Positions 15,004 through 24,461 of a DNA stretch of 64,000 nucleotides are shown here, in pieces. The stretch lies in assembly GCF_019392195.1 (NCBI RefSeq), contig NZ_JAHXKI010000004.1, positions 1 through 64,000 of the forward strand. The letters are read 5' to 3'. The notes beneath the pieces were generated by a model. It was not told the DNA's origin, searched no databases, and saw only the letters and a list, made by a program, of their open reading frames with translations. Positions within the stretch are counted from its first letter, which is position 1. The number at the start of each line of letters is the position of its first letter. The position numbers and the translations under genes were made by a program. The stretch is from Marinobacter sp. F4206 (GTDB taxonomy: Bacteria; Pseudomonadota; Gammaproteobacteria; Pseudomonadales; Oleiphilaceae).

Positions 15004-16281
15004 TCAGCTCAGGGCCGCAAAACAGCGATCGAGAATATCCATACTCTCATCGATCAACTCATCGCTGATGGTCAACGCCGGCAGAAAGCGCACAACGTTG
15101 CCACGAATGCCGCAGGAAAGCAGGATCAGCCCGTTTTGCCCGGCCTCAGTGATGAGGGCTTTGGTCAATTCCGGGTCCGGACAATTGACGTTACCATCCA
15201 CCACCAATTCCATGGCAATCATCGCGCCCAGGTTACGAACATCCCCAATGCGGGCCGGGAAGCGTTCCTGCAGCTTGCGCAGACGCGCCGTCATACGCTC
15301 GCCAATCGCCACGGCACGCTCGCACAGGTTTTCTTCCTCGATTACGTCCAGCACCGTCAGCGCTGCAGCACAGCCGATGGGGGAACCACCGTAGGTGCCG
15401 CCCAGGCCCCCCGGGCCGGGGTGATCCATGATGTCAGCCTTGCCAACCACGGCCGCAATCGGGAAGCCTCCGGCAATACCTTTTGCCATGGTCATCAGGT
15501 CCGGCTCAATGCCAGAGTATTCGGTCGCGAACATGCGGCCGGTACGGGCGAAACCGGTCTGGATTTCGTCTGCGATGAGCAGAATACCGTGCTTGTCGCA
15601 GCAGTCACGCAGTGCCTGCATGAACTCCGCAGGCGCCGGATAGAAACCACCTTCGCCCTGAACCGGCTCGATGATGATGGCAGCAACGCGATTCGGTTCG
15701 ATGTCGCACAGGAACAGGTCGTCCAGCGCGGCCAGTGACTCCTCAACCGAGACTCCGTGATAGGCGTTCGGGTAGGGCGCGTGGAAGATTTCAGCCGGGA
15801 ATGGACCGAATCCCGCCTTGTACGGCTTCACCTTACCGGTGAGCCCCATGGTGAGGTTGGTGCGCCCGTGAAAACCGCCTTTAAAGGCAATCACACCGGA
15901 GCGACCGGTGTAGGAGCGGGCAATCTTGACGCAGTTTTCCACGGCTTCGGCACCGGAGGTAACGAAGATGCTCTTTTTTGGGGTAGTGCCGGGGGCAAGG
16001 TCGTTGAGCTTTTCTGCCAGATCCACCGCGGACTCGTAGGGAGTCACCATCAGGCAGGTATGGCTAAAGCGCTCGAGTTGAGCCTGCACGGCCGCCTGAA
16101 TGCGAGGATGGCTATGCCCGGTATTGTTAACCGCAATGCCGGCACCGAGATCAATGAAACGCTTGCCTTCAACGTCCCAGATTTCGGCGTTACGGGCTTT
16201 GTCGACGTAAACCGGATGAAGCGCACCCTGGCCTTGTGCCATGGCAGCAGAACGGCGCTGATGAAGTGATTGATTGGACAT
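15004..16281 (-). CDS. gabT: 4-aminobutyrate aminotransferase
   Basis: 425 residues, class III PLP-dependent aminotransferase. Visible features: VTSGAEAVENCVKIAR (about residues 108-123), FKGGFHGRT, the cofactor-binding acid in LIADEIQTGFARTG and the Schiff-base lysine in MTMAKGIAGGFPI (about residue 267). It converts GABA and 2-oxoglutarate to succinate semialdehyde and glutamate. AAGGAG lies 8 bases before the ATG. It follows gabD by 30 bases and is co-transcribed with it, the two completing the route from putrescine-derived GABA to succinate. Confidence 0.93.
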   Translation of the reverse strand: MSNQSLHQRRSAAMAQGQGALHPVYVDKARNAEIWDVEGKRFIDLGAGIAVNNTGHSHPRIQAAVQAQLERFSHTCLMVTPYESAVDLAEKLNDLAPGTTPKKSIFVTSGAEAVENCVKIARSYTGRSGVIAFKGGFHGRTNLTMGLTGKVKPYKAGFGPFPAEIFHAPYPNAYHGVSVEESLAALDDLFLCDIEPNRVAAIIIEPVQGEGGFYPAPAEFMQALRDCCDKHGILLIADEIQTGFARTGRMFATEYSGIEPDLMTMAKGIAGGFPIAAVVGKADIMDHPGPGGLGGTYGGSPIGCAAALTVLDVIEEENLCERAVAIGERMTARLRKLQERFPARIGDVRNLGAMIAMELVVDGNVNCPDPELTKALITEAGQNGLILLSCGIRGNVVRFLPALTISDELIDESMDILDRCFAALS

Positions 16282-16311
16282 GAGCGTGTCTCCTTGTTTG
16301 TAAATGGCGGG

Positions 16312-17775
16312 TCAGCGAATGCCGCCCATGCACAGATATTTGATTTCCACGAAGTCATCGATGCCGTAGCGAGAGCCCTCACGGCCGATACCGGACTCCT
16401 TGATGCCGCCAAACGGCGCCACTTCGTTAGAGATCAGGCCTTCGTTGATGCCGACCATGCCGTATTCGAGCGCCTCGGCAACCCGCCAGACGCGGCCGAT
16501 ATCCCGGCTATAGAAATAGGCCGCCAGACCAAACGGGGTGTCGTTGGCCAGGGCGATCGCTTCAGACTCCTCGGAAAAGCGGAATACCGTGGCGACCGGG
16601 CCAAAAATCTCCTCCTGCGCGATACGCATGGATGGCTTTACGCCGGTTACCACGGTAGGCGGATAGAAGTTGGGGTTGTCGGGGGTACTGGTGTGCTCCT
16701 GAGAGACCCGGGCGCCGGAAGACACGGCATCGTCGACCAGGTCGCGAACCTTGGCCACCGCCTTGTCGTTGATCAGCGGGCCGATGGTGACCCCATCCCG
16801 GAATCCGTCACCAACAGTCAACGCCGCGACCGCTGCGTTCAGCTTTTCAACGAACGCATCGTGAATGCCATCCTGAACCAGAATGCGATTGGTGCAGACG
16901 CAGGTTTGCCCAGCGTTCCGGAATTTGGACGCCATCAGGCCGGTAATGGCCGCATCAATATCGGCATCATCAAACACGATGAACGGGGCATTGCCGCCCA
17001 GTTCCAGCGATACCTTCTTAACGGTATCGGCACACTGGCGCATCAGCAGCTTCCCGACCGGAGTTGAGCCGGTGAACGACAGCTTGCGAACGCGGGAATC
17101 GTCACACAGGGTCCGGCCTACTTCCGGCGCCTGCAGGGTGGTCACCACATTCATTACGCCGGCTGGAATACCTGCCCGCTGGCTGAGTTCGGCCAGAGCC
17201 AGGGCACACAAAGGAGTATCCTCGCCCGGTTTGATCACCACAGTGCAACCTGCGGCCAGGGCAGGCGCCACTTTGCGCGTGATCATGGCGATGGGGAAGT
17301 TCCAGGGGGTGATTGCCGCCACCACGCCAATCGGCTGTTTGATGGTCACCAAGCGTTTGTCCGGGCCGTGAGCCGGAATCACATCGCCGTAGATGCGTTT
17401 GGCTTCTTCCGCGAACCACTCAACGAACGAGGCGCCATAGGCAACTTCACCCTTCGCTTCCGCAAACGGCTTGCCTTGTTCGCTGGTCATGATGTGCGCC
17501 AGGTCGTCCTGGTGCTCCATGATCAGGTTGAACCAGGCACGCAAACGCCCAGCGCGTTCTTTCGCCGTCAGCGCCTGCCAAGCAGGCATTGCCGCTTCAG
17601 CCGCGTCGATCGCGGCACGGGTTTCGTCGCCGCCAAGGTCGGGAACCTGGGCCAGGGTGGCGCCGGTGCTGGGATTGAAGATGGGAAAGCTATGGGCTTT
17701 CGCTGCGCCTACCCATTCACCATTAATGTAGGCGCGATCCCGAAACAGATCGGGCTCGTTCAGTTTTAGTGTCAT
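16312..17775 (-). CDS. gabD: Succinate-semialdehyde dehydrogenase (NADP+)
   Basis: 487 residues, aldehyde dehydrogenase superfamily, GabD type. Visible: AITPWNFPIAMITRKVAPAL, the Gly motif FTGSTPVGKLL, the general base Glu in VSLELGGNAPFIV (about residue 262) and the catalytic Cys in NAGQTCVCTNRILVQ (about 296), where the second Cys is typical of GabD. ATG 17775 follows AGGAGC; a TTG one codon earlier is the alternative. First gene of a gabD-gabT operon, divergent from the LysR gene 116 bases away, which may regulate it. Confidence 0.94.
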   Translation of the reverse strand: MTLKLNEPDLFRDRAYINGEWVGAAKAHSFPIFNPSTGATLAQVPDLGGDETRAAIDAAEAAMPAWQALTAKERAGRLRAWFNLIMEHQDDLAHIMTSEQGKPFAEAKGEVAYGASFVEWFAEEAKRIYGDVIPAHGPDKRLVTIKQPIGVVAAITPWNFPIAMITRKVAPALAAGCTVVIKPGEDTPLCALALAELSQRAGIPAGVMNVVTTLQAPEVGRTLCDDSRVRKLSFTGSTPVGKLLMRQCADTVKKVSLELGGNAPFIVFDDADIDAAITGLMASKFRNAGQTCVCTNRILVQDGIHDAFVEKLNAAVAALTVGDGFRDGVTIGPLINDKAVAKVRDLVDDAVSSGARVSQEHTSTPDNPNFYPPTVVTGVKPSMRIAQEEIFGPVATVFRFSEESEAIALANDTPFGLAAYFYSRDIGRVWRVAEALEYGMVGINEGLISNEVAPFGGIKESGIGREGSRYGIDDFVEIKYLCMGGIR

Positions 17776-17891
17776 CAATCGCTCCTTAAAAGGCTAAAAA
17801 TCTGGGTGTATGCCGTTGGAAGGATGGTAAACCGGACACTTTGTGTGATAAATCTGGATGATTAGGCGTTAACGTTGAGAGCGATCAAACA

Positions 17892-18827
17892 ATGAAGAAG
17901 GACCTGAAGGTCAGCCTGGGGCAAGTCGGTGATTACGAGATCCGATTACTCAAGGTGTTCGAGGCGGTGGTAGAAAGCGGCGGTTTCTCGGCGGCGGAAA
18001 GTGAATTGAGCATCGGGCGCTCTACCATCAGTACCCACATTGCCAACCTGGAGGAACGCCTGGACCTTAAACTGTGCCGCCGGGGACGTGGCGGATTCTC
18101 CCTGACGGAGGAGGGCATTGAAGTCTACGAACTGATGAAGGGGCTGTTCTCCGCGCTTGAAGGGTTTCGCTCGGGCGTGAATGCACTACACGTTCGCCTG
18201 ACCGGGGATCTGCGCGTCATCGCCAGCGACGCCGTCTGCATGGAGCCCCAATCCCGGCTGCCAGAAGCCATCGCCAGTTTCTCCGCAGCCGCACCGGAAG
18301 TGAATGTGCTTCTGGACGTTAAGGCGCTAAACGATATTGAGCGCATGGTACTGAATGGCGAGGCGGATATCGGACTGATCCCGTTCCACCGGCAACTGTC
18401 CGGCCTGAATTACGCAACGCTGTACGCAGATCACTTCCACCTCTATTGCAGTCGAACGCACCCACTGTTTGATGTGGTGCCCTCAAAGGACTTGCGGGAC
18501 AAAGTTCTCGCCAGCAAGGTGGTCCATGCCGGCATTCACACCAGCCCGGAGGTAGGCAGCCAACTGGCCGACATGAATAAGGCAGCCATTTCCTATTTTT
18601 ACGAGGCACGCCTGGCCATGATCCTGTCCGGCGCCTACATCGGTTTCATGCCGGACGCATACGTAGAGAACCAGGTTGCCAATGGCGAGTTAAAGGCACT
18701 CATTCCGGAAACCAAGCATTACTCTCTGGAAATTGCCGCAATTACCCGAACCCACGGCCGTGGGAACCGGGCCCGGGATCTTTTTCTTGAAATGCTGACT
18801 CAACTGACACAGACAGACCCACACTGA
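17892..18827 (+). CDS. LysR-family transcriptional regulator
   Basis: 311 residues. The winged helix-turn-helix (YEIRLLKVFEAVVESGGFS..., RSTISTHIANLEERLDLKL) begins about residue 16, after an unusual basic extension. The effector domain from about residue 105 (LTGDLRVIASDAV) has the LysR fold. It is divergent from gabDT and 114 bases upstream of puuC, a position suited to control of GABA catabolism, but binding sites cannot be demonstrated from sequence. Nothing suggests the 18-bp palindrome is its site, since gabD lacks it. Confidence 0.9.
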   Translation: MKKDLKVSLGQVGDYEIRLLKVFEAVVESGGFSAAESELSIGRSTISTHIANLEERLDLKLCRRGRGGFSLTEEGIEVYELMKGLFSALEGFRSGVNALHVRLTGDLRVIASDAVCMEPQSRLPEAIASFSAAAPEVNVLLDVKALNDIERMVLNGEADIGLIPFHRQLSGLNYATLYADHFHLYCSRTHPLFDVVPSKDLRDKVLASKVVHAGIHTSPEVGSQLADMNKAAISYFYEARLAMILSGAYIGFMPDAYVENQVANGELKALIPETKHYSLEIAAITRTHGRGNRARDLFLEMLTQLTQTDPH

Positions 18828-18859
18828 AAAGAGAGGTCGAAGCCGTTTCCCTGGCGTGG

Positions 18860-18877
18860 CGTACCCCCTGGGGGATA
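18860..18877. promoter_or_regulatory. Putative operator upstream of puuC
   Basis: CGTACCCCCTGGGGGATA aligns base for base with the other 18-mers at 14904, 22886 and 22935. It is an imperfect dyad centred on CCCCCTGGGGG, 64 bases before the puuC ATG. Confidence 0.72.
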
Positions 18878-18941
18878 TGGCCCCTCCCGAACCAGAACGC
18901 TAGCCTTGGCGAATAACCCATTTGCTTGCAGGGAGCGTTCC

Positions 18942-20429
18942 ATGAAGACCAAAGCCGAGTGGCAGACACTGAGCCAGCAGATCACATTCCGGAATCAGGC
19001 GTACATCGGCGGCCGCTTCCAGCCGGCAGTTTCCGGCGAGACCTTTGCGTCCGTGAATCCGGCCACTGAACAGACCCTGGCGGACGTTGCCAGTTGCGAT
19101 CAGGCAGATGTCGATCTGGCAGTGGCCTTCGCACGCAAGGCTTTTGAATCCGGCGTGTGGTCAACAAAATCACCGAAAGAGCGAAAAGAAGTGCTTCTGC
19201 GCCTGGCCGACCTGATGGACCAGCATCGCGATGAACTAGCGGTCACCGATACCCTGGACATGGGTAAGTCCATCTCCGAAATGGTGAATATCGACCTTCC
19301 GGATTCCATTGATTGCTTCCGTTGGACCGCCGAATCCATCGATAAGGTCTACGGCGAGATCGCACCAACCGGTGGCGACACCCTGGGTCTGATCAGCCAT
19401 GAGCCCGTGGGTGTTGTTGCCGCCATAACGCCGTGGAATTACCCCCTGATGATGGCCACCTGGAAACTGGCGCCGGCCCTGGCAGCAGGCAACTCGGTCA
19501 TTCTGAAACCGTCCGAAAAATCTCCACTAAGTGTGCTGCGCCTGGCCGAACTGGCCACTGAGGCAGGCATCCCTGATGGCGTGCTGAACGTTCTGCCGGG
19601 CTACGGCCACACCGCCGGCAAGGCGCTTGCCCTGCATCACGGCGTGGATGTGCTGGCCTTTACCGGCTCCAGCCGGGTTGGTGGCATGCTGATGGAATAC
19701 GCTGGCCAGTCGAACCTGAAGAAGGTCTGGCTTGAGGCCGGCGGGAAATCTCCGATGGTGGTGTTTGATGACTGCGGGGACATCGAAAAGGCGGCACAGA
19801 CCGCTGCTGCCTCGATATTCTCCAATCAGGGTGAAATCTGCATTGCCTGCTCCCGGCTGTACCTGCAACGTTCCATCAAGGACCAGTTCCTGAAAGCATT
19901 AATGGAAGCGGCATCCGCCTACAAGGGGGGCGATCCGCTGGACCCCGACACCCGCATGGGCGCACTCGTCGACAAAGCCCAACTCGACACCGTGGCACGG
20001 TACATCAAATCCGCCATGGACGATGGCGCCACCGTTCTTACCGGCGGCATGCCGGAATACATCGAAGGCAAAGGCTTCTACGTTGAGCCCACCATCATCG
20101 ACGGCGCCAAGAATGGCATGCGTTTCGTTCAGGAGGAAATCTTCGGGCCGGTACTGGCGGTGTGTGAATTCGACGACGAGGCCGAGGCTATCGCGCTGGC
20201 CAACGACAACCGCTATGGTTTGGGCGCTTCGGTCTGGACCAACAACCTGTCTCGCGCGCACCGGGTGAGTAAACAGATCCAGAGCGGCATGGTCTGGGTG
20301 AACGGCTGGGGTGGCGGTGACTCCACCATGCCTTTTGGCGGCGTGAAAGCCTCCGGCAATGGCCGCGACAAGTCGCTTCACTCGATTGAAAAGTATACAG
20401 ATCTCAAAACGGTCTGGATCAGCCTTTAA
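18942..20429 (+). CDS. puuC: Gamma-glutamyl-gamma-aminobutyraldehyde dehydrogenase
   Basis: 495 residues, aldehyde dehydrogenase superfamily, closest to PuuC. Visible: AITPWNYPLMMATWKLAPAL, FTGSSRVGGMLM, the general-base Glu in VWLEAGGKSPMVV (about residue 267) and the catalytic Cys in NQGEICIACSRLYLQ. It oxidises gamma-glutamyl-aminobutyraldehyde to gamma-glutamyl-GABA with NAD(P)+. ATG 18942 is supported by GGGAG 8 bases upstream; a TTG at 18906 is a less likely start. It is alone on its transcript between two regulators and carries the shared palindrome upstream. Confidence 0.91.
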   Translation: MKTKAEWQTLSQQITFRNQAYIGGRFQPAVSGETFASVNPATEQTLADVASCDQADVDLAVAFARKAFESGVWSTKSPKERKEVLLRLADLMDQHRDELAVTDTLDMGKSISEMVNIDLPDSIDCFRWTAESIDKVYGEIAPTGGDTLGLISHEPVGVVAAITPWNYPLMMATWKLAPALAAGNSVILKPSEKSPLSVLRLAELATEAGIPDGVLNVLPGYGHTAGKALALHHGVDVLAFTGSSRVGGMLMEYAGQSNLKKVWLEAGGKSPMVVFDDCGDIEKAAQTAAASIFSNQGEICIACSRLYLQRSIKDQFLKALMEAASAYKGGDPLDPDTRMGALVDKAQLDTVARYIKSAMDDGATVLTGGMPEYIEGKGFYVEPTIIDGAKNGMRFVQEEIFGPVLAVCEFDDEAEAIALANDNRYGLGASVWTNNLSRAHRVSKQIQSGMVWVNGWGGGDSTMPFGGVKASGNGRDKSLHSIEKYTDLKTVWISL

Positions 20430-20482
20430 GGGCTGGGCTAGGGCAGGCGCAGGGAACGCGCCCGTACCCGAATAAACAGAGC

Positions 20483-21292
20483 CTAGTAGTCGTCCAGGCT
20501 GTTCAGGTGGGCGATGAATTGGGTGAAAATTTCCGCCTGGGTCGATGTGTTCAACCGATTATGAATGTTTTTTCGGTGCACTTTCACTGTCCCCACACTG
20601 ATTTTCAGTTGGTCGGCGATGGCCTGGGAGGAATAGCCCCGCAAGATCAGCTCGGTTATTTCCCGCTCCCGATGAGTCAGCACACCGCTGGCAAAGGTAC
20701 TTAGCGCCCGCTTCATTGGCCCGTGGGAACGGCCGTATTGCAGATATTCCTGTGATTGGGAAAGCCAGAACTGGCGCACCAGCGCGCTCAAAATCGGATA
20801 AAACTCGTTGAGCGTGTTCAGTTCGCTTCGTGGAATGCTATCGAGCGCCGCCTTACGCCCAAGGGTCAGCGTGCAGGTCACCTCGTCATCAAGCTGGATG
20901 ATCAGGTTGATTTCGTCCACCAAGCCAAAATCCTGGTAGCAAGTCTGAAAGTATTCCGTTTCCTTGAACGAGTCCGGCATGATGTCGGCGAGTCGAATCA
21001 CGCCTGGTGCAACGCCGGACTCGATGGCATGAAACAGGGGATCGATAACATAAGCGTGATTGATGTAAAGCCGAAGGGTGTCGCTCTGTTCTTCAGGTGC
21101 CGTCGGGTGAAGGAGGATAGGGCGCAAGGACGCTTTATACGCCACCATAATAAATGTATCGTAAAAACAAAGTGTTGAGAGGAACTCTTCGAGGGCTGCC
21201 GGAAAGCTGCGCAGGCGTTGGTGGTCGATCAACACTGCGACATTTTTTTGCCAGCTATCGTTGGCATTGATACGGCTGATTCGTTCTCGCAT
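20483..21292 (-). CDS. LuxR-type transcriptional regulator of the polyamine locus
   Basis: 269 residues. The C-terminus (about 203-262) is a LuxR/NarL helix-turn-helix: LTHREREITELILRGYSSQA, IADQLKISVGTVKVHRKNI. The N-terminal 190 residues form a sensor-like domain without a phospho-acceptor receiver motif, so it is a solo regulator probably answering to a small molecule. It sits between puuC and spuC, 84 bases downstream of spuC. The 18-bp palindromes with TACCCC half-sites are of the size and style bound by dimers of this family, making it the best local candidate to bind them; this is inference. Confidence 0.88.
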   Translation of the reverse strand: MRERISRINANDSWQKNVAVLIDHQRLRSFPAALEEFLSTLCFYDTFIMVAYKASLRPILLHPTAPEEQSDTLRLYINHAYVIDPLFHAIESGVAPGVIRLADIMPDSFKETEYFQTCYQDFGLVDEINLIIQLDDEVTCTLTLGRKAALDSIPRSELNTLNEFYPILSALVRQFWLSQSQEYLQYGRSHGPMKRALSTFASGVLTHREREITELILRGYSSQAIADQLKISVGTVKVHRKNIHNRLNTSTQAEIFTQFIAHLNSLDDY

Positions 21293-21376
21293 ACGCGTTT
21301 GCAGTCCGACCTGTTCAAACCTGTGTCTGTGTGGCTCGGGAAACCCGGCAAACGCCAGGCTCCCAAAGTGTGGGCC

Positions 21377-22792
21377 TTATCCGGCCTTGGCCTGATCAGG
21401 GATCAATGCCCTGACATCATCGTAGGTCAAATCGAAGCATTCGCGCGCTTTTTCCACCATCTCGTCAACTTCGGCAGGAGTAATGACTAAAGGCGGGCAG
21501 AACACCATCCGATTGCCACAGGCACGCATGACCAAACCATTGCGGAAGCAATGATCGCGGCAAATCGTGCCAACATCAATTTCCGAATCAAACAAGGTGC
21601 CGGACGCCCGATCCCGCACCAGCGCGATGCCCGCCAGGAGGCCAACCCCTTCGATATGACCGCATAGAGGATGATCACCGAGGCGCTCTCGAATTCGGGT
21701 CTGGAAGTAAGGGGCTATGGTGTTGGCGACGTAATCGACCACACGTTCTTCCTGCAGCAGGCGGATATTTTCAAGCGCCACCGCCGCGGCAACCGGGTGG
21801 CCGGAATAGGTGAATCCGTGGTTGAAATCATCGCCGGCGTTAATCAACGCATTGGCAATGCGATCACCGACGGCCACCGCTGATATCGGCAGGTATCCGG
21901 ATGACAGCCCCTTCGCCATCGACATAATATCCGGCTGGAAGCCAAAAGTTTCACAACCAAACCAGCTTCCGGTGCGGCCAAACCCGCAGATCACCTCATC
22001 AGCAGCCAGCAAAATGTCGTATTTTCGACAGATACGCTGAACTTCCGGCCAATAGGTTGCGGGTGGAACGATCACGCCTCCTGCACCCTGTACCGGTTCA
22101 CCGATAAAGGCCGCCACATTTTCCGGGCCGATCTCCAGTATTTTGTCTTCCAGGGGCTTTGCGCACAGCAGCCCAAATTCATCCTCAGACAGACCGCGGC
22201 CCTCGCCATACCAGTAGGGCTGAGGAATGCGGTGAATATCTGGCAGCAGGGGCGTTGCCTGCTTGTGCATTGGCCCCATGCCGCCCAGACTCGCCCCGGC
22301 CACGGTACTGCCATGGTAGGCATTCTCACGGGCAATCAGTGCCTTGCGACGTGGCTGGCCTTTGAGCGTCCAGTAATGGCGCACCATCCGAATGACAGTA
22401 TCCACCGCCTCGGAGCCGGAACTGGCAAAGAAGACATGATTCAGATCGCCCGGAGTGATATCCGCGATGGCCTGCGCTAACCGGGCCGCAGGCGCATTGG
22501 TGGTCTGGAAGAAGGTGTTGTAATAGGGCAGCACTTCCATCTGTTGCGTAGCTGCAGCGATCAATTCTTTTCGGCCGTAACCGAGGTTCACGCACCACAA
22601 GCCGGACATGCCGTCGATCAGCCGCTGGCCCTCGCTGTCCCACAAATAGATCCCTTCGGCGCGAGTGATCACGCGGGCTCCCTTGGCGTTAAGTTTTCCT
22701 GAATCGGTAAACGGATGCAGGTGGTGTTGCGCATCGACGGCACGAATGGCGTCCCCGTTTCCCTGCGGTGGGGTTTTCATTGTTGGTGGCAT
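21377..22792 (-). CDS. spuC: Putrescine-pyruvate type aminotransferase
   Basis: 471 residues, class III PLP-dependent aminotransferase of the SpuC/YgjG-like omega-transaminase group. Visible: HHLHPFTDSGKLNAKGARVI near the start, FFASSGSEAVDTVIRMVRHYW, LLAADEVICGFGRTG with the cofactor Asp, and MSMAKGLSSGYLPI with the Schiff-base Lys (about residue 300). It converts putrescine or another polyamine to the aminoaldehyde using pyruvate, an alternative to the gamma-glutamyl route. ATG 22792 follows AGGGA; the longer frame to 22966 would cover the operator sites and is rejected. Divergent from puuA. Confidence 0.9.
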   Translation of the reverse strand: MPPTMKTPPQGNGDAIRAVDAQHHLHPFTDSGKLNAKGARVITRAEGIYLWDSEGQRLIDGMSGLWCVNLGYGRKELIAAATQQMEVLPYYNTFFQTTNAPAARLAQAIADITPGDLNHVFFASSGSEAVDTVIRMVRHYWTLKGQPRRKALIARENAYHGSTVAGASLGGMGPMHKQATPLLPDIHRIPQPYWYGEGRGLSEDEFGLLCAKPLEDKILEIGPENVAAFIGEPVQGAGGVIVPPATYWPEVQRICRKYDILLAADEVICGFGRTGSWFGCETFGFQPDIMSMAKGLSSGYLPISAVAVGDRIANALINAGDDFNHGFTYSGHPVAAAVALENIRLLQEERVVDYVANTIAPYFQTRIRERLGDHPLCGHIEGVGLLAGIALVRDRASGTLFDSEIDVGTICRDHCFRNGLVMRACGNRMVFCPPLVITPAEVDEMVEKARECFDLTYDDVRALIPDQAKAG

Positions 22793-22885
22793 TTTGTTTT
22801 CCCTGGCTTCCAATGAAGAGCCCGACTGGTGAACTAAGTTGTGGCTCGGATAAGGCTTTTCTAACAAAACGGGCCAGACTGGGGA

Positions 22886-22903
22886 TATACCTATCGGGGG
22901 ATA
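22886..22903. promoter_or_regulatory. Putative operator upstream of spuC
   Basis: TATACCTATCGGGGGATA keeps the outer half-sites (TATACC / GGGGATA) of the 18-mer found at three other places in the locus but differs in the centre. It lies 94 bases upstream of the spuC start and 32 bases from the next copy at 22935. Confidence 0.62.
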
Positions 22904-22934
22904 TCGGCTCGCCGCCATGCTTTTAATCACCCCA

Positions 22935-22952
22935 TATACCCCCTGGGTTATA
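22935..22952. promoter_or_regulatory. Putative operator upstream of puuA
   Basis: TATACCCCCTGGGTTATA, an imperfect dyad matching the 18-mers at 14904, 18860 and 22886. It lies 70 bases before the puuA ATG in the divergent spuC/puuA promoter region. Confidence 0.75.
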
Positions 22953-23022
22953 GTTACACTACTCATGGGATCGTTTAGTGTTCAGACACTCATAGAAACG
23001 GCAGCGTTCCAAAGAGAGACGT

Positions 23023-24360
23023 ATGACAGTCAACAAGAACACCGAATTCGATTTCTTTATCACCGACCTGAACGGCAATTTACGCGGTAAAAGAATGCCT
23101 GCCGGCGTTCTGAAAAAAGTTTTGAGCGAGGGCATCAAATTGCCACGATCCGTGGTCGGCTTCGACTTCTGGGGGGCCGACGTGCTCGATAACGGGCTGG
23201 TCTTTGAAACCGGGGACAGCGATGGTGTGTGCCTTCCGGTCTCCGAAACACCACTACCGGTGCCCTGGTCAGACATTCCCCGGCACCAGATTCTGGCCAT
23301 GATGTTCAACGCTGACGGATCCGCTTTTGAAGCCGACCCACGCCAGGTGTTAAAGCGCGTGGTAGATCGCTTCAAGGCCCGTGGTTTGCGCCCGGTGATG
23401 GCCACCGAACTTGAGTTCTACCTCATGGATGGCAAGTCCGAAACCACCCAACGCCCCATTCCCCCCGTACTCGCGAATGGCCACGGTCGCCGCCTTTCGA
23501 ACACTGAAGGTTACGCAGTGGAGGAGATGGACGGGTTTGACGCCTTCTTCGCGGATATTCGCAAGGCCTGCGACGCCCAGGGCATCGAAGCAGATACCAT
23601 CATTGCCGAAATGGGGCCCGGCCAGTTCGAGATCAACCTCAACCATGTCGACGACCCATTGCTGGCCGGCGACCAGGCCATCCTGTTCAAACGGCTGGTG
23701 CGCGGAGTATCCCGCCGCCATGGCTACGGTGCCACGTTCATGGCCAAACCGTACGCCGAACAAAGCGGCAACGGCTTCCACGTTCACTTCAGCCTGCTCG
23801 ACGAATCCGGACAGAATGTGTTTGATAACGGCACGGAAGAGGGCAGTGATCTGATGAAACAGGCGGTCGCGGGGATGATGAAAACCATGCCCGACACCAT
23901 GCTGACCCTGGCGCCCAACCAGAATTCCTATCGCCGCTTCATGCCGGGTGCCCACGCGCCTACCATCGCTTGCTGGGGCTACGAAAACCGAACCGTGGCC
24001 CTGCGGATACCGGAAAGCCCATGTGCCGCTCGCCGTATTGAGCACCGTGTCGCCGGCGCCGATGCCAACCCGTATCTGGTACTGGCTTCTGTTCTGGCTG
24101 GCGCGCTGTATGGCATTGAAAACGGCCTGGAGCCTGCGGCTCCCATCGAAGGCGATGCCTACGCGGAAAGCGACGAATCATTGGTTCTGCCCAACAAGTG
24201 GGAAGACGCCACCAATGCCTTTGCGAACAGCCCGATCCTGAAGGAATATCTCGGCGAGGAGTTCCAACGCGTCTACAGTGCTGCCAAGCGCCAGGAACAA
24301 CGCCTGCTCAACGAGCGGATCACCGACGTGGAATACGAGGCCTACCTCGGGCTGCTCTAA
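23023..24360 (+). CDS. puuA: Gamma-glutamylputrescine synthetase
   Basis: 445 residues, glutamine synthetase fold, PuuA/SpuI-type. The beta-grasp N-terminus (FDFFITDLNGNLRGKRMP) replaces the true GlnA start, and the ATP/metal motifs are present: ATELEFYLMDG, EMGPGQFEINLNH, NGFHVHFSLLDE and PNQNSYRRFMPGAHAP. It ligates glutamate to putrescine with ATP, the first step of the gamma-glutamyl pathway completed by PuuB and PuuC here. It is first of a two-gene transcript with the amidotransferase at 24462 and has the shared palindrome upstream. Confidence 0.92.
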   Translation: MTVNKNTEFDFFITDLNGNLRGKRMPAGVLKKVLSEGIKLPRSVVGFDFWGADVLDNGLVFETGDSDGVCLPVSETPLPVPWSDIPRHQILAMMFNADGSAFEADPRQVLKRVVDRFKARGLRPVMATELEFYLMDGKSETTQRPIPPVLANGHGRRLSNTEGYAVEEMDGFDAFFADIRKACDAQGIEADTIIAEMGPGQFEINLNHVDDPLLAGDQAILFKRLVRGVSRRHGYGATFMAKPYAEQSGNGFHVHFSLLDESGQNVFDNGTEEGSDLMKQAVAGMMKTMPDTMLTLAPNQNSYRRFMPGAHAPTIACWGYENRTVALRIPESPCAARRIEHRVAGADANPYLVLASVLAGALYGIENGLEPAAPIEGDAYAESDESLVLPNKWEDATNAFANSPILKEYLGEEFQRVYSAAKRQEQRLLNERITDVEYEAYLGLL

Positions 24361-24461
24361 ACGAATCACTGAATATCCGACCAACCTGTCCGACGCATCA
24401 GTTCGTGTGGCACTTAACCGCCTGAACTGATGGGGCGGGCGCTTTGAACTGGAGAATCCGG

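Noticed and set aside
14904-22952. The 18-bp palindrome as a copper or sulfur sensor (CsoR/CstR) operator
   Set aside because: The ATACCCC/GGGGTAT style is similar, but no CsoR-family gene or metal gene is near, and all four sites precede polyamine genes, so a polyamine regulator is more likely.
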